A stretch of 33,643 bases of DNA, taken from Pseudomonadota bacterium. GTDB taxonomy: Bacteria; Pseudomonadota; Gammaproteobacteria; Steroidobacterales; Steroidobacteraceae. The stretch covers positions 1-33,643 of the forward strand of contig JAJZDX010000041.1 of assembly GCA_021805865.1 (NCBI GenBank), read 5' to 3'. Below are positions 15,971 through 23,957 of this stretch, in pieces. Numbering within the stretch: the stretch's first letter is position 1; every line of letters begins with the position of its first letter. Below the pieces are notes generated by a model. The model was not told where the DNA came from and ran no database searches. It saw only the letters and a list, made by a program, of their open reading frames with translations. Position numbers and translations under genes: made by a program.

Positions 15971-16629
15971 CCTGCGGGCGCTGTGGCGAGCGTCGGAACA
16001 ATCCGTTCCGGTTTCGGCCAAGCGTCGAACTTGGCTGCATCAGGTATAACTGTAACCGGGACCGAGGTGGCAAAATCGGTGTGGCGCGGCCAAACGCCTC
16101 CCTCCCACGGCCCCCCGCCCGCTTCCTGACCGAACGAACGACGCTCTCAGCGTCGATCTCCCCGGATCGAGACCTGGATGGATGACCCCGGGGCGGGCGG
16201 CTATCCGCCCTCGCCAGCGATATTCATGCCGGCTCTTGGCCGGCCGTGGATCGACCGGCTCCATTGGACCACCGGACGACACGGCAGGCAAACAGACCCC
16301 GAGCCACGAGTACGGAACGCTTCATTTCCCGCCTGCATACGTATTCATTTGCTGGGAATTGCCGCGTTGGTCTATTCACTCGCCTTGGGTGGGTTTGGTG
16401 GACGTCCGGTCCGGCATGGGTTGGGAGATAAGAGCATAGCGATGCCACGTTCTTGGACTCAATCTCAATACAGCGGACAGCCGCCTGTTCTCATTGGATT
16501 GTCACACGCGCCTCGCCGGCCATCCCGTCTCGGTGCGGGGTGTTTCCTCGCCATCGGCTCTTGCCGACCGAATCCGAGCCACGGTTCCGATTGCTTAAAA
16601 CAGCCTCACAAAAAAACAGGAGGGGAATA
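15971..16629. other. 659-bp non-coding stretch with two hairpins
   Basis: No convincing gene is visible; open frames here lack coding character. CGACGCT CTC AGCGTCG (16139-16155) is a perfect 7-bp hairpin, and GGGCGG CTAT CCGCCC (16195-16210) is a second. Neither has a T tract, so they are weak terminator candidates for the kinase transcript. A very strong ribosome site (AGGAGGGG, 16618-16625) closes the stretch, ahead of the gene at 16630. Confidence 0.45.
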
Positions 16630-17682
16630 ATGAGAAAGCTGACTCCGAGACAAGTATCCGCGCTTTCAGCCGCTCTCAGCGCCTTTGTAATCGGACGCGC
16701 TCACGCGGTGCTCTGTAGCGAAGATCCGGCGGCGCCAAATTGCACGCTTTCGGAGATTGTCATAAATTCATGTCAGTACTGCGAGGAGATACAGCCTGGT
16801 GTGTGGTTTGAGGGCGTCATCCCTTCTCAGACAGGAGTCGGGGGAACATCGGTCCTGCCGGACCCCACGGTTGTTCCTGCTGTGACCACAATTCCGTTCA
16901 GCCCGAACAACAACCCCGATTGCAAAGTGAATTCCATACACGACAACACTATCGGCGACTTTATCATGAGCAGTGAAGGTGGTGATTCACAGGTCGAAAG
17001 CGAAACACTCGACGACTACGGCTACGAGCAAACAAACGAGACACTGTATGTTCCCCCTGCAAAACAAGATCCCACATGTACATCCGATTGCGCGTACATC
17101 CCTAGCCCTGGTTCCGGATGTACGGTCGATGGAGTCGATCTGCATCAGTGGTATACCTCGCAACTGGAGGCCGGCGGCGCGCCGGCAAGCATTTTCGCAA
17201 ATCCGGACATCAAGATGTGCATGGGCCCTAGCGGCGTGACGGGGACGACGGCCGAAAATGATATCTATAACTGGAGTTATGATTGGAGGAATTATGGTAC
17301 CGCGCCCCTGTTAACATCGACAGAGGGTTGGCAGCTGTTTAGTGCCGCTTTCACCGAGGTCCAGAATGGCGTACAGAATGCTATCACCAACGCCACTGGT
17401 GGTAATCTAGTGTTCGCCGAATTGCCGGCGACTGCCCAGGCGGCAATCATGGATTTCTCTTGGTACAACGATGGGGGAGTTCTAAACAATCCCAACAATG
17501 CAATCGCAGTACAGTCGTTGCAGCTCATGGCCAACGATAACTGGGACGGACTCATTTCGTATTGGCAAAAGCTAGCGACTGAGTATCATAATCCTCGGTT
17601 CGCGGCAGAAGCAGGTGAACTCATGAAAGCGAGGGCAGCCGGCGAATTGCCGGGAACGGGCGCCCCATGTGCACCAGCCTGA
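16630..17682 (+). CDS. Secreted Cys-rich protein with muramidase-like (GH24/pesticin-type) C-terminus
   Basis: The ATG follows AGGAGGGG with ideal spacing. The 350-residue protein has a signal peptide ending near GRAHA (residue 26) and ten Cys in the mature part, so disulfides are likely. Residues 170-335 resemble phage-lysozyme/pesticin folds: YDWRNYGTAPLLTSTEGWQL (compare the GYGT..lT..ea block), then ELPATAQAAIMDFSWYND (compare lp..aq.ai.dfayN) and WQKLATEYHNPRFAAEAGEL (compare the terminal R..EA.ll block). The catalytic Glu is not obvious. The N-terminal 160 residues are unrecognised. The next gene encodes a membrane-anchored ankyrin protein, an arrangement seen for exported toxins with immunity partners. 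Muramidase activity is an inference from pattern only. Confidence 0.55.
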   Translation: MRKLTPRQVSALSAALSAFVIGRAHAVLCSEDPAAPNCTLSEIVINSCQYCEEIQPGVWFEGVIPSQTGVGGTSVLPDPTVVPAVTTIPFSPNNNPDCKVNSIHDNTIGDFIMSSEGGDSQVESETLDDYGYEQTNETLYVPPAKQDPTCTSDCAYIPSPGSGCTVDGVDLHQWYTSQLEAGGAPASIFANPDIKMCMGPSGVTGTTAENDIYNWSYDWRNYGTAPLLTSTEGWQLFSAAFTEVQNGVQNAITNATGGNLVFAELPATAQAAIMDFSWYNDGGVLNNPNNAIAVQSLQLMANDNWDGLISYWQKLATEYHNPRFAAEAGELMKARAAGELPGTGAPCAPA

Positions 17683-17890
17683 GCGGCTGCGTCACTGAGC
17701 AAAGATTCGCGCCGCCGCAAGCTTGGCGGAGTGGCCGGCTTCTTGCGGTCGGGGTCCAGTGGGGCGGTTTTCGCGCAAGCTGACCGCGTTCGCACAGACG
17801 AGCAGCAACCACTAGACCACGCGACTATAATTGAGACCGATCTGTTGAGTTGCCAAGTGGCCGGATCGATCCGCATTTCTGGGAGCATCC

Positions 17891-18784
17891 ATGTCAAGAC
17901 GTTCAATTGCCATTCTCGCGGTATTCGCCGCGGCGATAATAGCCGTGGTGTTCTATGTAGGAGTGCAGGATTGGCGCGTCCCGGTCAAACGAACCGCGTC
18001 GCCGAAGTTGGCTGTGCTGGAATCAACCGGCAGAGTGAAGAAGGAAACCACGACGGAGCGAGTGATGGCGTCTACCAACTCGGAGACTCAAAAGCAATAC
18101 TCTGCTAAAGAATATAAGTTCTTGCGGCAACACTATAAATCGGCGTACCCGCTCGCATATGGGCCTTTGTCTCGCTCCGTTCTAAACGGACTCGCAAAGT
18201 ACATTAAATCAAACACGTTCAACCAGAAACTCTTGCCCGCCGTTAACGACGTGATATACGGAAAGGTGTCAGCGCTCGAGGATAAGTTGGACACCGGCCT
18301 CAGTCCGAATGCGACATTTTTCAGGCTTTTCCCAGCCAATTTTAATGAGTCACTGTTGGATGTCGCAATTGAATCTGGGCAGCGGAGTATCGTTAAAGTG
18401 CTCTTGGAGCACGGCGCCTCTGTAAACCCATTCACAGTTCCCGCCTCCCCCGGAGCGAACTCCGAGGTCGAAGTGCCGTTGCAGATCGCGGCACAATATG
18501 GCGAAGATGACGTCATTAGAATGCTGCTGCAGCAGGGCGCAAATGTGAACCAAATCATGGCCGGCGCGCCGACTGGTACTACGTTGGTCACGTCGCTCGC
18601 CGACGCGGTGGCTGCGGGGAATGTCTCGACAGTTTATTTGTTGCTCACCCACGGAGCAGACGTCAACTCCGCGTTAGGCCCCGGAAGTGCGGCGATGTTT
18701 GCGGTACAGCCACTCCCACGAGACATGGTCGCAATTCGGAAATTGTTAATCCAGTATGGAGCGCAGATGCCGACGGCGCAATGA
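17891..18784 (+). CDS. Membrane-anchored ankyrin-repeat protein (candidate immunity protein)
   Basis: The 297-residue protein has one N-terminal TM helix (about 6-24, SIAILAVFAAAIIAVVFYVG), so the rest is probably periplasmic. A linker is followed by ankyrin repeats from about 130: ESLLDVAIESGQRSIVKVLL then EHGASVNPF, VPLQIAAQYGEDDVIRMLLQ then QGANVNQI, and LADAVAAGNVSTVYLLLTHG then ADVNSAL. Ankyrin repeats bind proteins. Periplasmic ankyrin proteins are known as inhibitors of exported enzymes or toxins. Its position 208 bp after the secreted muramidase-like gene fits such a role. It could also be a general envelope scaffold. Confidence 0.75.
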   Translation: MSRRSIAILAVFAAAIIAVVFYVGVQDWRVPVKRTASPKLAVLESTGRVKKETTTERVMASTNSETQKQYSAKEYKFLRQHYKSAYPLAYGPLSRSVLNGLAKYIKSNTFNQKLLPAVNDVIYGKVSALEDKLDTGLSPNATFFRLFPANFNESLLDVAIESGQRSIVKVLLEHGASVNPFTVPASPGANSEVEVPLQIAAQYGEDDVIRMLLQQGANVNQIMAGAPTGTTLVTSLADAVAAGNVSTVYLLLTHGADVNSALGPGSAAMFAVQPLPRDMVAIRKLLIQYGAQMPTAQ

Positions 18785-18894
18785 TGGTGCCGCAAGGGCG
18801 TGCGACGTGTCTACGTTGCTGCTGAGTTCATGGCGGGAAGAGGCTTCAGAACGCGCCGACATCCTGAGATCGCGCGGAGACACTTGGTTGGCGG

Positions 18895-19341
18895 ATGACC
18901 GCAAGTTTTTATAGTGCGCTCGGTCTCGCAGTCGATGCAATGGCAAAGTCGGACGAGTATTGCCAATACCCGATCGCGTGCGTGACGATGTGGATCGAAC
19001 CTGCGATTCGGCACGAGCAGATCCATTTCTTTCGGGATAACTCTGGTGAGATCTGTGGGTACATGACCTGGGCATGGCTCGCCGAGGACACCGAGCGGCG
19101 GTTGCTCCACGATCCGAATGTGCTATTGCACATCAGTGAGTGGAACGAGGGCGAGCGGCTCTGGATCCTGGATTTCCTGGTGCACACTGGCGAGGTGCGA
19201 ACGTGGATTCGCGAGGCCCGAGCGTTGTTCGCGGAATCGACAGAGGCGAGATCCCTGCGTTGGCGTGACGATGGCAGCGTACGGAAGATTACCACGTGGA
19301 AGAGACGGCCCTATCAAAGTATTTCTCGGCCGGGGAGATAA
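18895..19341 (+). CDS. HlyC-like toxin-activating lysine acyltransferase with altered catalytic His position
   Basis: The 148-residue protein matches the HlyC/RTX-acyltransferase family along its length: YPIACVTMWIEPAIRHEQIH, GEICGYMTWAWLAEDTERRL and WNEGERLWILDFLVHTGEVR. The family transfers fatty acyl groups from acyl-ACP to Lys residues of RTX toxins, and homologues occur in siderophore-microcin clusters (MceI/MchD). Asp93 in ILDFLVH corresponds to HlyC Asp92. The essential HlyC His23 (S-P-L-H-R-N-W-P) aligns with Tyr22 here (S-D-E-Y-C-Q-Y-P); Cys23 is adjacent. The chemistry may differ or the enzyme may need its partner. The next gene overlaps by 46 bp. No RTX toxin gene is present in the window. 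Confidence 0.8.
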   Translation: MTASFYSALGLAVDAMAKSDEYCQYPIACVTMWIEPAIRHEQIHFFRDNSGEICGYMTWAWLAEDTERRLLHDPNVLLHISEWNEGERLWILDFLVHTGEVRTWIREARALFAESTEARSLRWRDDGSVRKITTWKRRPYQSISRPGR

Positions 19342-21221
19342 CGCGGCTGGAGCGAGACCTCCCTCGCCTTGATCATTGGAGCCGATCACTCCTCGTGCCC
19401 TTCACCGGGCATCGAATACGTTCGGCTTCGGTCGCGTGGCTCAATCGGCGGTGGTTTCTCGAGCGAGGATTCGATCTCGCCCAGGAACGCACACTGCGGC
19501 AGGTAAGCGCATGGCTGGTGGACGAGTTCGCGTGGTGCGTCCAATCCGGTAGCGATGGCGTCACGGCGGATACCCGGACACTCTGGGCCGATCGGTATGG
19601 CAGCACGCAAGGACGCTCTCCGCATGGCGGCAGCGGACGTGTCGCGACAGTCGGCTGTTTTCAGGCCAAGGGCATCGGGCCGACACCGCTCGTCGGTCAG
19701 GGCGACAAGCCCGGGCACTCGCATGGGTGCCTGTCGCTGGAGGAGTGCCTGCGTGAGGCAATCTATGCGGAGGTCATGGCGGCCGAGTTCCCGCACGGCG
19801 CGGTTCCGGCGATCGCAATCCTGGACACGGGGTTGCACTTTTCGAGCCCAGAGCCCGATCAGTTGTATGATCAGAATGCCCGGCGAGGCATTCTGATTCG
19901 TCCCTCGGTGGTGAGACCCGCGCACGCTGAGCGCGCGCCGCTCTTCAAACGACCGATAGGAGACGTTCACAATAGTCAAGCGGCTGATGTGCAGCGCACA
20001 CGCGATGTTATCGCGCATTGGATGTCGGCCGCGGCACACGAAACGGGCATGAACGGGGCAATGGCGGCTCTCGAGGCACTTGTCCGGGCGATGGTGGAGC
20101 AGATCGCCTTCGGTCAGGTGCAGCGTCTATTCTCCGGAGGTTACTTCTCATCCAACGTGAGTAACCGGGGAGAATTGCTCGACTTCGGGAACACGCATGC
20201 GTTGCCGAATTGGGTGCATGCGCACGTGCTCAGGTTGGATCCTGGGTTCGGCAAAGAGATGGAACTCATCCGTCCGCTTATTGGGTCATTGGCATTCTAC
20301 TTCGCAAAGTATCGTGGACGCGGAGACCTGCTCGATTTAGAAAATCGCGGAAAACGAGTATGGACCGTAGCGAAAGAGACGTACGCGCAGACCTGGCGGC
20401 ACTACGCACTGTCTCTGTTCCAGGTCGCAGGACTGGACGGACGCACACAGGAGTGCGTGCACAGCGTACTGCTCGAGTACTTCCGGTCCCAGCAGCGCCA
20501 CCGCGTGACGTACTTGCTGGGCGTTTCGCGCGCCCACAGCACATTACCCGAGGCCGGGTGGCTCTACGATGCGCTGATCGAAGACCAGCCGTTGCCCAGC
20601 AGGGAGGCGGACGCGCTACACCGGATTGCGGGGTTCCTGAAATCTGACTACCGGTCGACGCTATACTTGGCACTCGGGACTGCCGCGCGGCTATTGAGAC
20701 CCCGGCCCAGTATTGACCGGCGATATCTGCTGGACACGCTGGCCGCAGCCGTTCCTCACGCGGCTGCGCAACGGACCGTGGATAGCTGCGCCATCGCGCG
20801 GCTCGTTCAGCATGCGATCAGCGCCGCCCGGCGTCATTGGCCACGCTTGCCGGAGGGTTACGTGGTGCTGGCTCATGCCTCGCGCGAAGGATCGAGCGCA
20901 CTGTTGTGCGCTACGCACCCCGCCGGTGCTCGGACCGTCTGGGCGGAAGGGATCCGTGATGACTCCGGCGACCTGCATTGGTTTGGTCGTCGGATTGCCG
21001 TTTCCGCGTTCCCGCTGGGCGTGCGCCTGGATGAGACCTATTGGTGTGCCATGTGCCCAGTGCACGAAACGACAAACGGTGTATGCCGCGTGCGGTTCGC
21101 CGATGGCGAGATGACTCTCCCGACGTGGGATGTCGAGTATGCCCGCCCAGCCGAGCGATGGATGCACTACACCGATGCCGAAGCGGCAATCTCGGCTGAC
21201 ACACCTCAGATTGATGGATGA
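19296..21221 (+). CDS. SelO-like (YdiU-fold) protein partnered with HlyC-like enzyme
   Basis: The 641-residue protein starts at GTG 19296 inside the HlyC-like gene. Residues 119-180 match the nucleotide-binding part of SelO pseudokinase AMPylases: CFQAKGIGPTPL (Lys125; compare LQLKGAGPTPY), then SLEECLREAIYAEVMAAEF (Glu154; compare LREFLCSEAM). Residues 282-300 read GGYFSSNVSNRGELLDFGN, supplying the catalytic Asn287 and metal-binding Asp296 (compare N..S..DYG). SelO transfers AMP to protein hydroxyls. Overlap with the acyltransferase gene implies a complex. In class IIb microcin clusters a HlyC homologue (MceI) works with a larger partner (MceJ) to attach a siderophore; whether this protein is related to MceJ I cannot confirm. 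The C-terminal 250 residues are unrecognised. Confidence 0.7.
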   Translation: MEETALSKYFSAGEITRLERDLPRLDHWSRSLLVPFTGHRIRSASVAWLNRRWFLERGFDLAQERTLRQVSAWLVDEFAWCVQSGSDGVTADTRTLWADRYGSTQGRSPHGGSGRVATVGCFQAKGIGPTPLVGQGDKPGHSHGCLSLEECLREAIYAEVMAAEFPHGAVPAIAILDTGLHFSSPEPDQLYDQNARRGILIRPSVVRPAHAERAPLFKRPIGDVHNSQAADVQRTRDVIAHWMSAAAHETGMNGAMAALEALVRAMVEQIAFGQVQRLFSGGYFSSNVSNRGELLDFGNTHALPNWVHAHVLRLDPGFGKEMELIRPLIGSLAFYFAKYRGRGDLLDLENRGKRVWTVAKETYAQTWRHYALSLFQVAGLDGRTQECVHSVLLEYFRSQQRHRVTYLLGVSRAHSTLPEAGWLYDALIEDQPLPSREADALHRIAGFLKSDYRSTLYLALGTAARLLRPRPSIDRRYLLDTLAAAVPHAAAQRTVDSCAIARLVQHAISAARRHWPRLPEGYVVLAHASREGSSALLCATHPAGARTVWAEGIRDDSGDLHWFGRRIAVSAFPLGVRLDETYWCAMCPVHETTNGVCRVRFADGEMTLPTWDVEYARPAERWMHYTDAEAAISADTPQIDG

Positions 21222-21237
21222 CCCGGGAACGGGCCAG

Positions 21238-21597
21238 CTATCGTCCGTCGTCAAGGTCCTGCTCGTCGTCCGGCTCGGGTGCAGGGTTCGGGATGCGGGT
21301 CTGGCCCTCCTCGCATTCCGGCTGCTCGCGCTCGGTCTGATCGGCACCCATCTCGGCACTCATCTCGGGGTGCTGACGTTCTGCCGCGTCCCGCGCGGCG
21401 TGCCACGCGCCCATGACGCTGCGCTCGTACCCGACCCGCCGCGCGACGTCCAGGGCGCGCACTCGCTCGGCCCGTGACTTGGGATTCCACCAGTGGGCGA
21501 GCTGCGCTGTGGTAGGGTCGGCGCGCGTGTCGCTGTGTGGCGGGGCAGGAGCCGCGATCGGTGTCGAAACCTGTCTCCTCTCGCCCTGCGCGATCAC
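21238..21597 (-). CDS. Hydrophilic hypothetical protein after LPD7 gene
   Basis: GTG 21597 overlaps the stop of the upstream LPD7 fragment (GTGA) and follows GAGGA, which supports this start. The 119-residue product has a Pro/Thr-rich N-terminus, a helical centre (LAHWWNPKSRAERVRALDVA then RRVGYERSVMGAWHAARDAA), and a very acidic tail (PEPDDEQDLDDGR). It is probably cytoplasmic. I do not recognise the family. The coupling to an LPD7 gene suggests a plasmid or integrative-element accessory function. Confidence 0.55.
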   Translation of the reverse strand: MIAQGERRQVSTPIAAPAPPHSDTRADPTTAQLAHWWNPKSRAERVRALDVARRVGYERSVMGAWHAARDAAERQHPEMSAEMGADQTEREQPECEEGQTRIPNPAPEPDDEQDLDDGR

Positions 21598-21752
21598 TCG
21601 TCCTCGACGATCCTGGCGAGATCGGCATCGACTACCCGAATGCCCTCTCGAGTGGCGAGCCGTGCCAGGCGTTCCCGGAACTCGGCGCTGCCCTGGATGC
21701 TTACTCTGCCCGACCACTTCGCCGCGCCGAGGCGCACCGCCGCGACCTCGGC
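21594..21752 (-). pseudogene. LPD7-domain protein, C-terminal fragment cut by IS
   Basis: The minus strand reads AEVAAVRLGAAKWSGRVSIQ, GSAEFRERLARLATREGIRV, then VDADLARIVEDE and stop. This matches the LPD7 domain (large polyvalent protein-associated domain 7; pattern A..LAA.KWGG...v.GS.eF), found in relaxases and other conjugative-element proteins. The frame runs directly into the IS terminal repeat at 21752/21753, so the 5' part is missing. No continuation is recognisable on the far side of the IS at 23958, which indicates a deletion or rearrangement as well as insertion. Confidence 0.65.
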
Positions 21753-21797
21753 CTTACTTTCCGCACATCGCCGGGGTGATTTCCGGGTAATTTCCGC
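21753..21797 (+). repeat. IS left terminal inverted repeat
   Basis: CTTACTTTCCGCACATCGCC, GGGGTGATTTCCGGGTAATT, then TCCGC. Compared with the inverted right end, the first 19 bases are identical; GTGATTTC and ATTTCCGC blocks also match further in. Confidence 0.85.
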
Positions 21798-21811
21798 CCG
21801 GCTGGTGACGG

Positions 21812-22147
21812 CTATTCGGGTGCGTTGAGTTCGATGAGCCGCTGAGTGTGAGCCTCCCAGGTCCGTAAGAGCTTCCTTGCCTTGCGGTAATTGGCGATTG
21901 CCAGGCGCATGAGTTCGGCCTGTTTGGGCGTAAGGGTGCGGTGGCGGAGCCGCCCGTCTTTGAGATAGCTCCACTCGTAGTAGGGACCGTGGCGCGCCGC
22001 CGGGTCGCGCGCGCAATGACAGTTCGGGTTCCCGCAGACCTTGGTGCGCTTGAGCAGCGTGCCCGAGGACAGGTACTGCATGGCGCCGATCGCGCGCTGG
22101 ATCTCGGCGATCTTCTCCTCGATTTGAGCTGTATCGCGTTTGGGCAC
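21812..22147 (-). CDS. DUF6788 family protein (IS accessory)
   Basis: GTG 22147 begins a 111-residue protein: MPKRDTAQIEEKIAEIQRAI, then GAMQYLSSGTLLKRTKVCGN and PNCHCARDPAARHGPYYEWS. The Cys-x4-Cys-x-Cys cluster followed by HGPYYEWSYLKDGRLRHRTL and a C-terminal helical LLRTWEAHTQRLIEL is characteristic of DUF6788, small proteins often found beside transposases. The Cys/His set suggests metal binding. Its function is unknown. It is divergent from the transposase within the same IS, 52 bp apart, so both may be controlled through the palindrome between them. Confidence 0.8.
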   Translation of the reverse strand: MPKRDTAQIEEKIAEIQRAIGAMQYLSSGTLLKRTKVCGNPNCHCARDPAARHGPYYEWSYLKDGRLRHRTLTPKQAELMRLAIANYRKARKLLRTWEAHTQRLIELNAPE

Positions 22148-22167
22148 GGGGTTGACGGTATCGGAGA

Positions 22168-22189
22168 CTGGCGATGTTATTATCGCCAG
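22168..22189. promoter_or_regulatory. Perfect palindrome between transposase and DUF6788 genes
   Basis: CTGGCGAT (22168-22175), GTTATT, ATCGCCAG (22182-22189) forms an 8-bp perfect inverted repeat in the 52-bp divergent gap. It is a candidate operator or an RNA hairpin limiting transposase translation. Confidence 0.55.
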
Positions 22190-22199
22190 AGTGCAGCAG

Positions 22200-23906
22200 A
22201 TGCAACCCCGCCAGCCACTCGCCGAGAAGTTCGCTCTTTCCACTGAGCGGCTGGGACCTCTGCTCCTCGTCAATCACTTCATCTCACGGCTCGGCCTCAT
22301 CGAGCTGCTGGATCAGTACGTACCGACGACCGATCGACGCTGCGCCGTGCCGCACGCCACGGCGCTCGGGGTGCTGCTGCGTTCGATCGTGGTCGAGCGG
22401 GAGCCCATCTACCGCCAGGTCGAGACCGTGCACGGCTTCGCCCCGGCCATGTACGGTCTGGCAGAGCAAGACCTCGGGCACTTGGGCGATGATCGGCTCG
22501 GCCGAGCCCTCGATCGGCTCTACGATGCCGACCGCGGCGCGCTGCTCACCGCCGTCGTGCTCGCGGTCGGCAAGTGCTTCGGGGTGAAGTTCGAGGAGCT
22601 GCACAACGATTCGACGTCGATCCGCTTCTGCGGTCAGTACCGTGTTCAACCCGAGACGGTGCGTGGACAGCGCCCGGCGCGCATCGTCTTCGGTTTTTCG
22701 AAGGATCACCGTCCGGACCTCAAGCAGTTGCTGTTCTTCCTCACGACCGCCGAGGATGGCGGAGTGCCGGTGCAGTTTCGCATCGCCGATGGCAACACCA
22801 ACGACTCGATCACGCACATCGAGACCTGGAACACCCTCAAGACGGTGGCCGGGCGCCCAGACTTTCTCTACGTCGCGGACTCCAAGCTCTGCTCACACGA
22901 GAACCTTGATACCATTGCCCGCGCCGGCGGCCGCTTCGTCACGGTGCTGCCGCGTTCGCGCCAAGAGGACCGGCAGTTCCGCAAGCGCCTCCAGACCACC
23001 ACCCCACCGTGGGAGCTGGTCTGGGACCGGCCAGATCCCAGGGGCAGGGGTGGACCGCGCGATCAGTGGTATCTCTACCGCGATCCGATCGGCTCGATGG
23101 AGGCCTGGCCGATCGTGTGGGTGTGGTCGAAGCTGCTCACCGGACATCAACGCGCCAGCCGCCAGCGCCGCATCGATGCCGCCGTCGCGGCGCTCACCGC
23201 GCTGCGTGACCGGATCGTCAGTCCGCGGGCGCGCATCCGCGGAGCCTCCCGCATTGACCTCGAGGTCGAGAAGATCCTCGAGCACTATCACGTGCGCCGC
23301 TATGTGAAGGCATCCCGCACCGTGCGCGCCGAGCACGACTTCAAGCAGACCCGCCGCGGGCGGCCAGGGCCCGACACTGCCTACCGGCGTATCACCCACC
23401 GCCGCTACGACCTCGAGTGGACGATCGATGCCACCGCGGTCGCCTACGATGAGAAGTCCGATGGCATGTATCCGCTCATCACCAACGATCGCACGCTCAC
23501 CCCGCAGCAGGTGCTCGAAGCTCACAAGGGACAACCGCGGCTCGAGAAGCGCTTCGAGCAGCTGAAGACCGTGCACGAGATCGCTCCGGTGTTCCTGAAG
23601 AACCCCGCGCGCATCGAGGCGTTCTTCACCGTCTATTTCCTCGCGCTCCTCATCCAGGCGCTCATCGAGCGCGAGCTGCGACAGACGATGAAGCGCGAGC
23701 GGCTGAAAGCCTTGCCGCTATATCCAGAGGAGCGTCGCTGCGCACATCCGACCACCGAGCAGGTGTTGCGCCTCTTCAGCCACGCCGAGCGGCACCTGCT
23801 CAGCCGCGCCGGTAGCGTTGTACAGTGCTTCGAGGCCGACTTCACCCCGCTGCAGCGTCAGGTACTCGATCTGCTCGGCGTGCCGGCATGCGGCTTCCGC
23901 GGCTGA
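22200..23906 (+). CDS. IS1634-family transposase with DUF4277 N-terminus
   Basis: I choose ATG 22200 because the conserved N-terminus starts soon after (ALSTERLGPLLLVNHFISRL); GTG 22191 is an alternative. The DUF4277 domain (about 10-115) includes RCAVPHATALGVLLRSIVVE and REPIYRQVETVHGFAPAMYG. The DDE catalytic core follows, with FEELHNDSTSIRFCG (first Asp), FSKDHRPDLKQLLFFL, VPVQFRIADGNTNDS, FLYVADSKLCSHENL (second Asp) and FEQLKTVHEIAPVFLKNP (the YREK-like Glu region). The product is 568 residues, within the usual 480-600 range. No frameshift is seen, so it may be active. Confidence 0.9.
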   Translation: MQPRQPLAEKFALSTERLGPLLLVNHFISRLGLIELLDQYVPTTDRRCAVPHATALGVLLRSIVVEREPIYRQVETVHGFAPAMYGLAEQDLGHLGDDRLGRALDRLYDADRGALLTAVVLAVGKCFGVKFEELHNDSTSIRFCGQYRVQPETVRGQRPARIVFGFSKDHRPDLKQLLFFLTTAEDGGVPVQFRIADGNTNDSITHIETWNTLKTVAGRPDFLYVADSKLCSHENLDTIARAGGRFVTVLPRSRQEDRQFRKRLQTTTPPWELVWDRPDPRGRGGPRDQWYLYRDPIGSMEAWPIVWVWSKLLTGHQRASRQRRIDAAVAALTALRDRIVSPRARIRGASRIDLEVEKILEHYHVRRYVKASRTVRAEHDFKQTRRGRPGPDTAYRRITHRRYDLEWTIDATAVAYDEKSDGMYPLITNDRTLTPQQVLEAHKGQPRLEKRFEQLKTVHEIAPVFLKNPARIEAFFTVYFLALLIQALIERELRQTMKRERLKALPLYPEERRCAHPTTEQVLRLFSHAERHLLSRAGSVVQCFEADFTPLQRQVLDLLGVPACGFRG

Positions 23907-23913
23907 CCGACCA

Positions 23914-23957
23914 GCGGAAATTCCTCGAAATCACGTCTGCGATGTGCGGAAAGTAAG
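23914..23957 (-). repeat. IS right terminal inverted repeat
   Basis: The plus strand reads GCGGAAATTCCTCGAAATCA, CGTCTGCGATGTGCGGAAAG, then TAAG. It is the imperfect inverse of 21753-21797. Confidence 0.85.

Larger units (their letters stand above)
21753..23957 (+). mobile_element. IS1634-family insertion sequence with DUF6788 gene, 2205 bp
   Basis: The element is bounded by imperfect terminal inverted repeats of about 45 bp. The outer 19 bases, CTTACTTTCCGCACATCGC, are identical at both ends. It carries a transposase gene (22200-23906, plus) and a divergent DUF6788 gene (21812-22147, minus) around a perfect palindrome. Six bases outside the ends are CTCGGC on the left and CTCAGT on the right, so no perfect target duplication is present. 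The element looks intact and possibly active; it interrupts an LPD7 gene. Confidence 0.85.

Noticed and set aside
16178..16630. 150-codon open frame before the muramidase-like gene
   Set aside because: No domain, unusual composition, and it ends just where a strong ribosome site begins the next gene; it is probably leader sequence.
16630..21221. Complete siderophore-microcin cluster
   Set aside because: A HlyC-like/SelO-like pair is present, but no small precursor with a Ser/Gly-rich end, no glycosyltransferase and no ABC exporter gene is visible.
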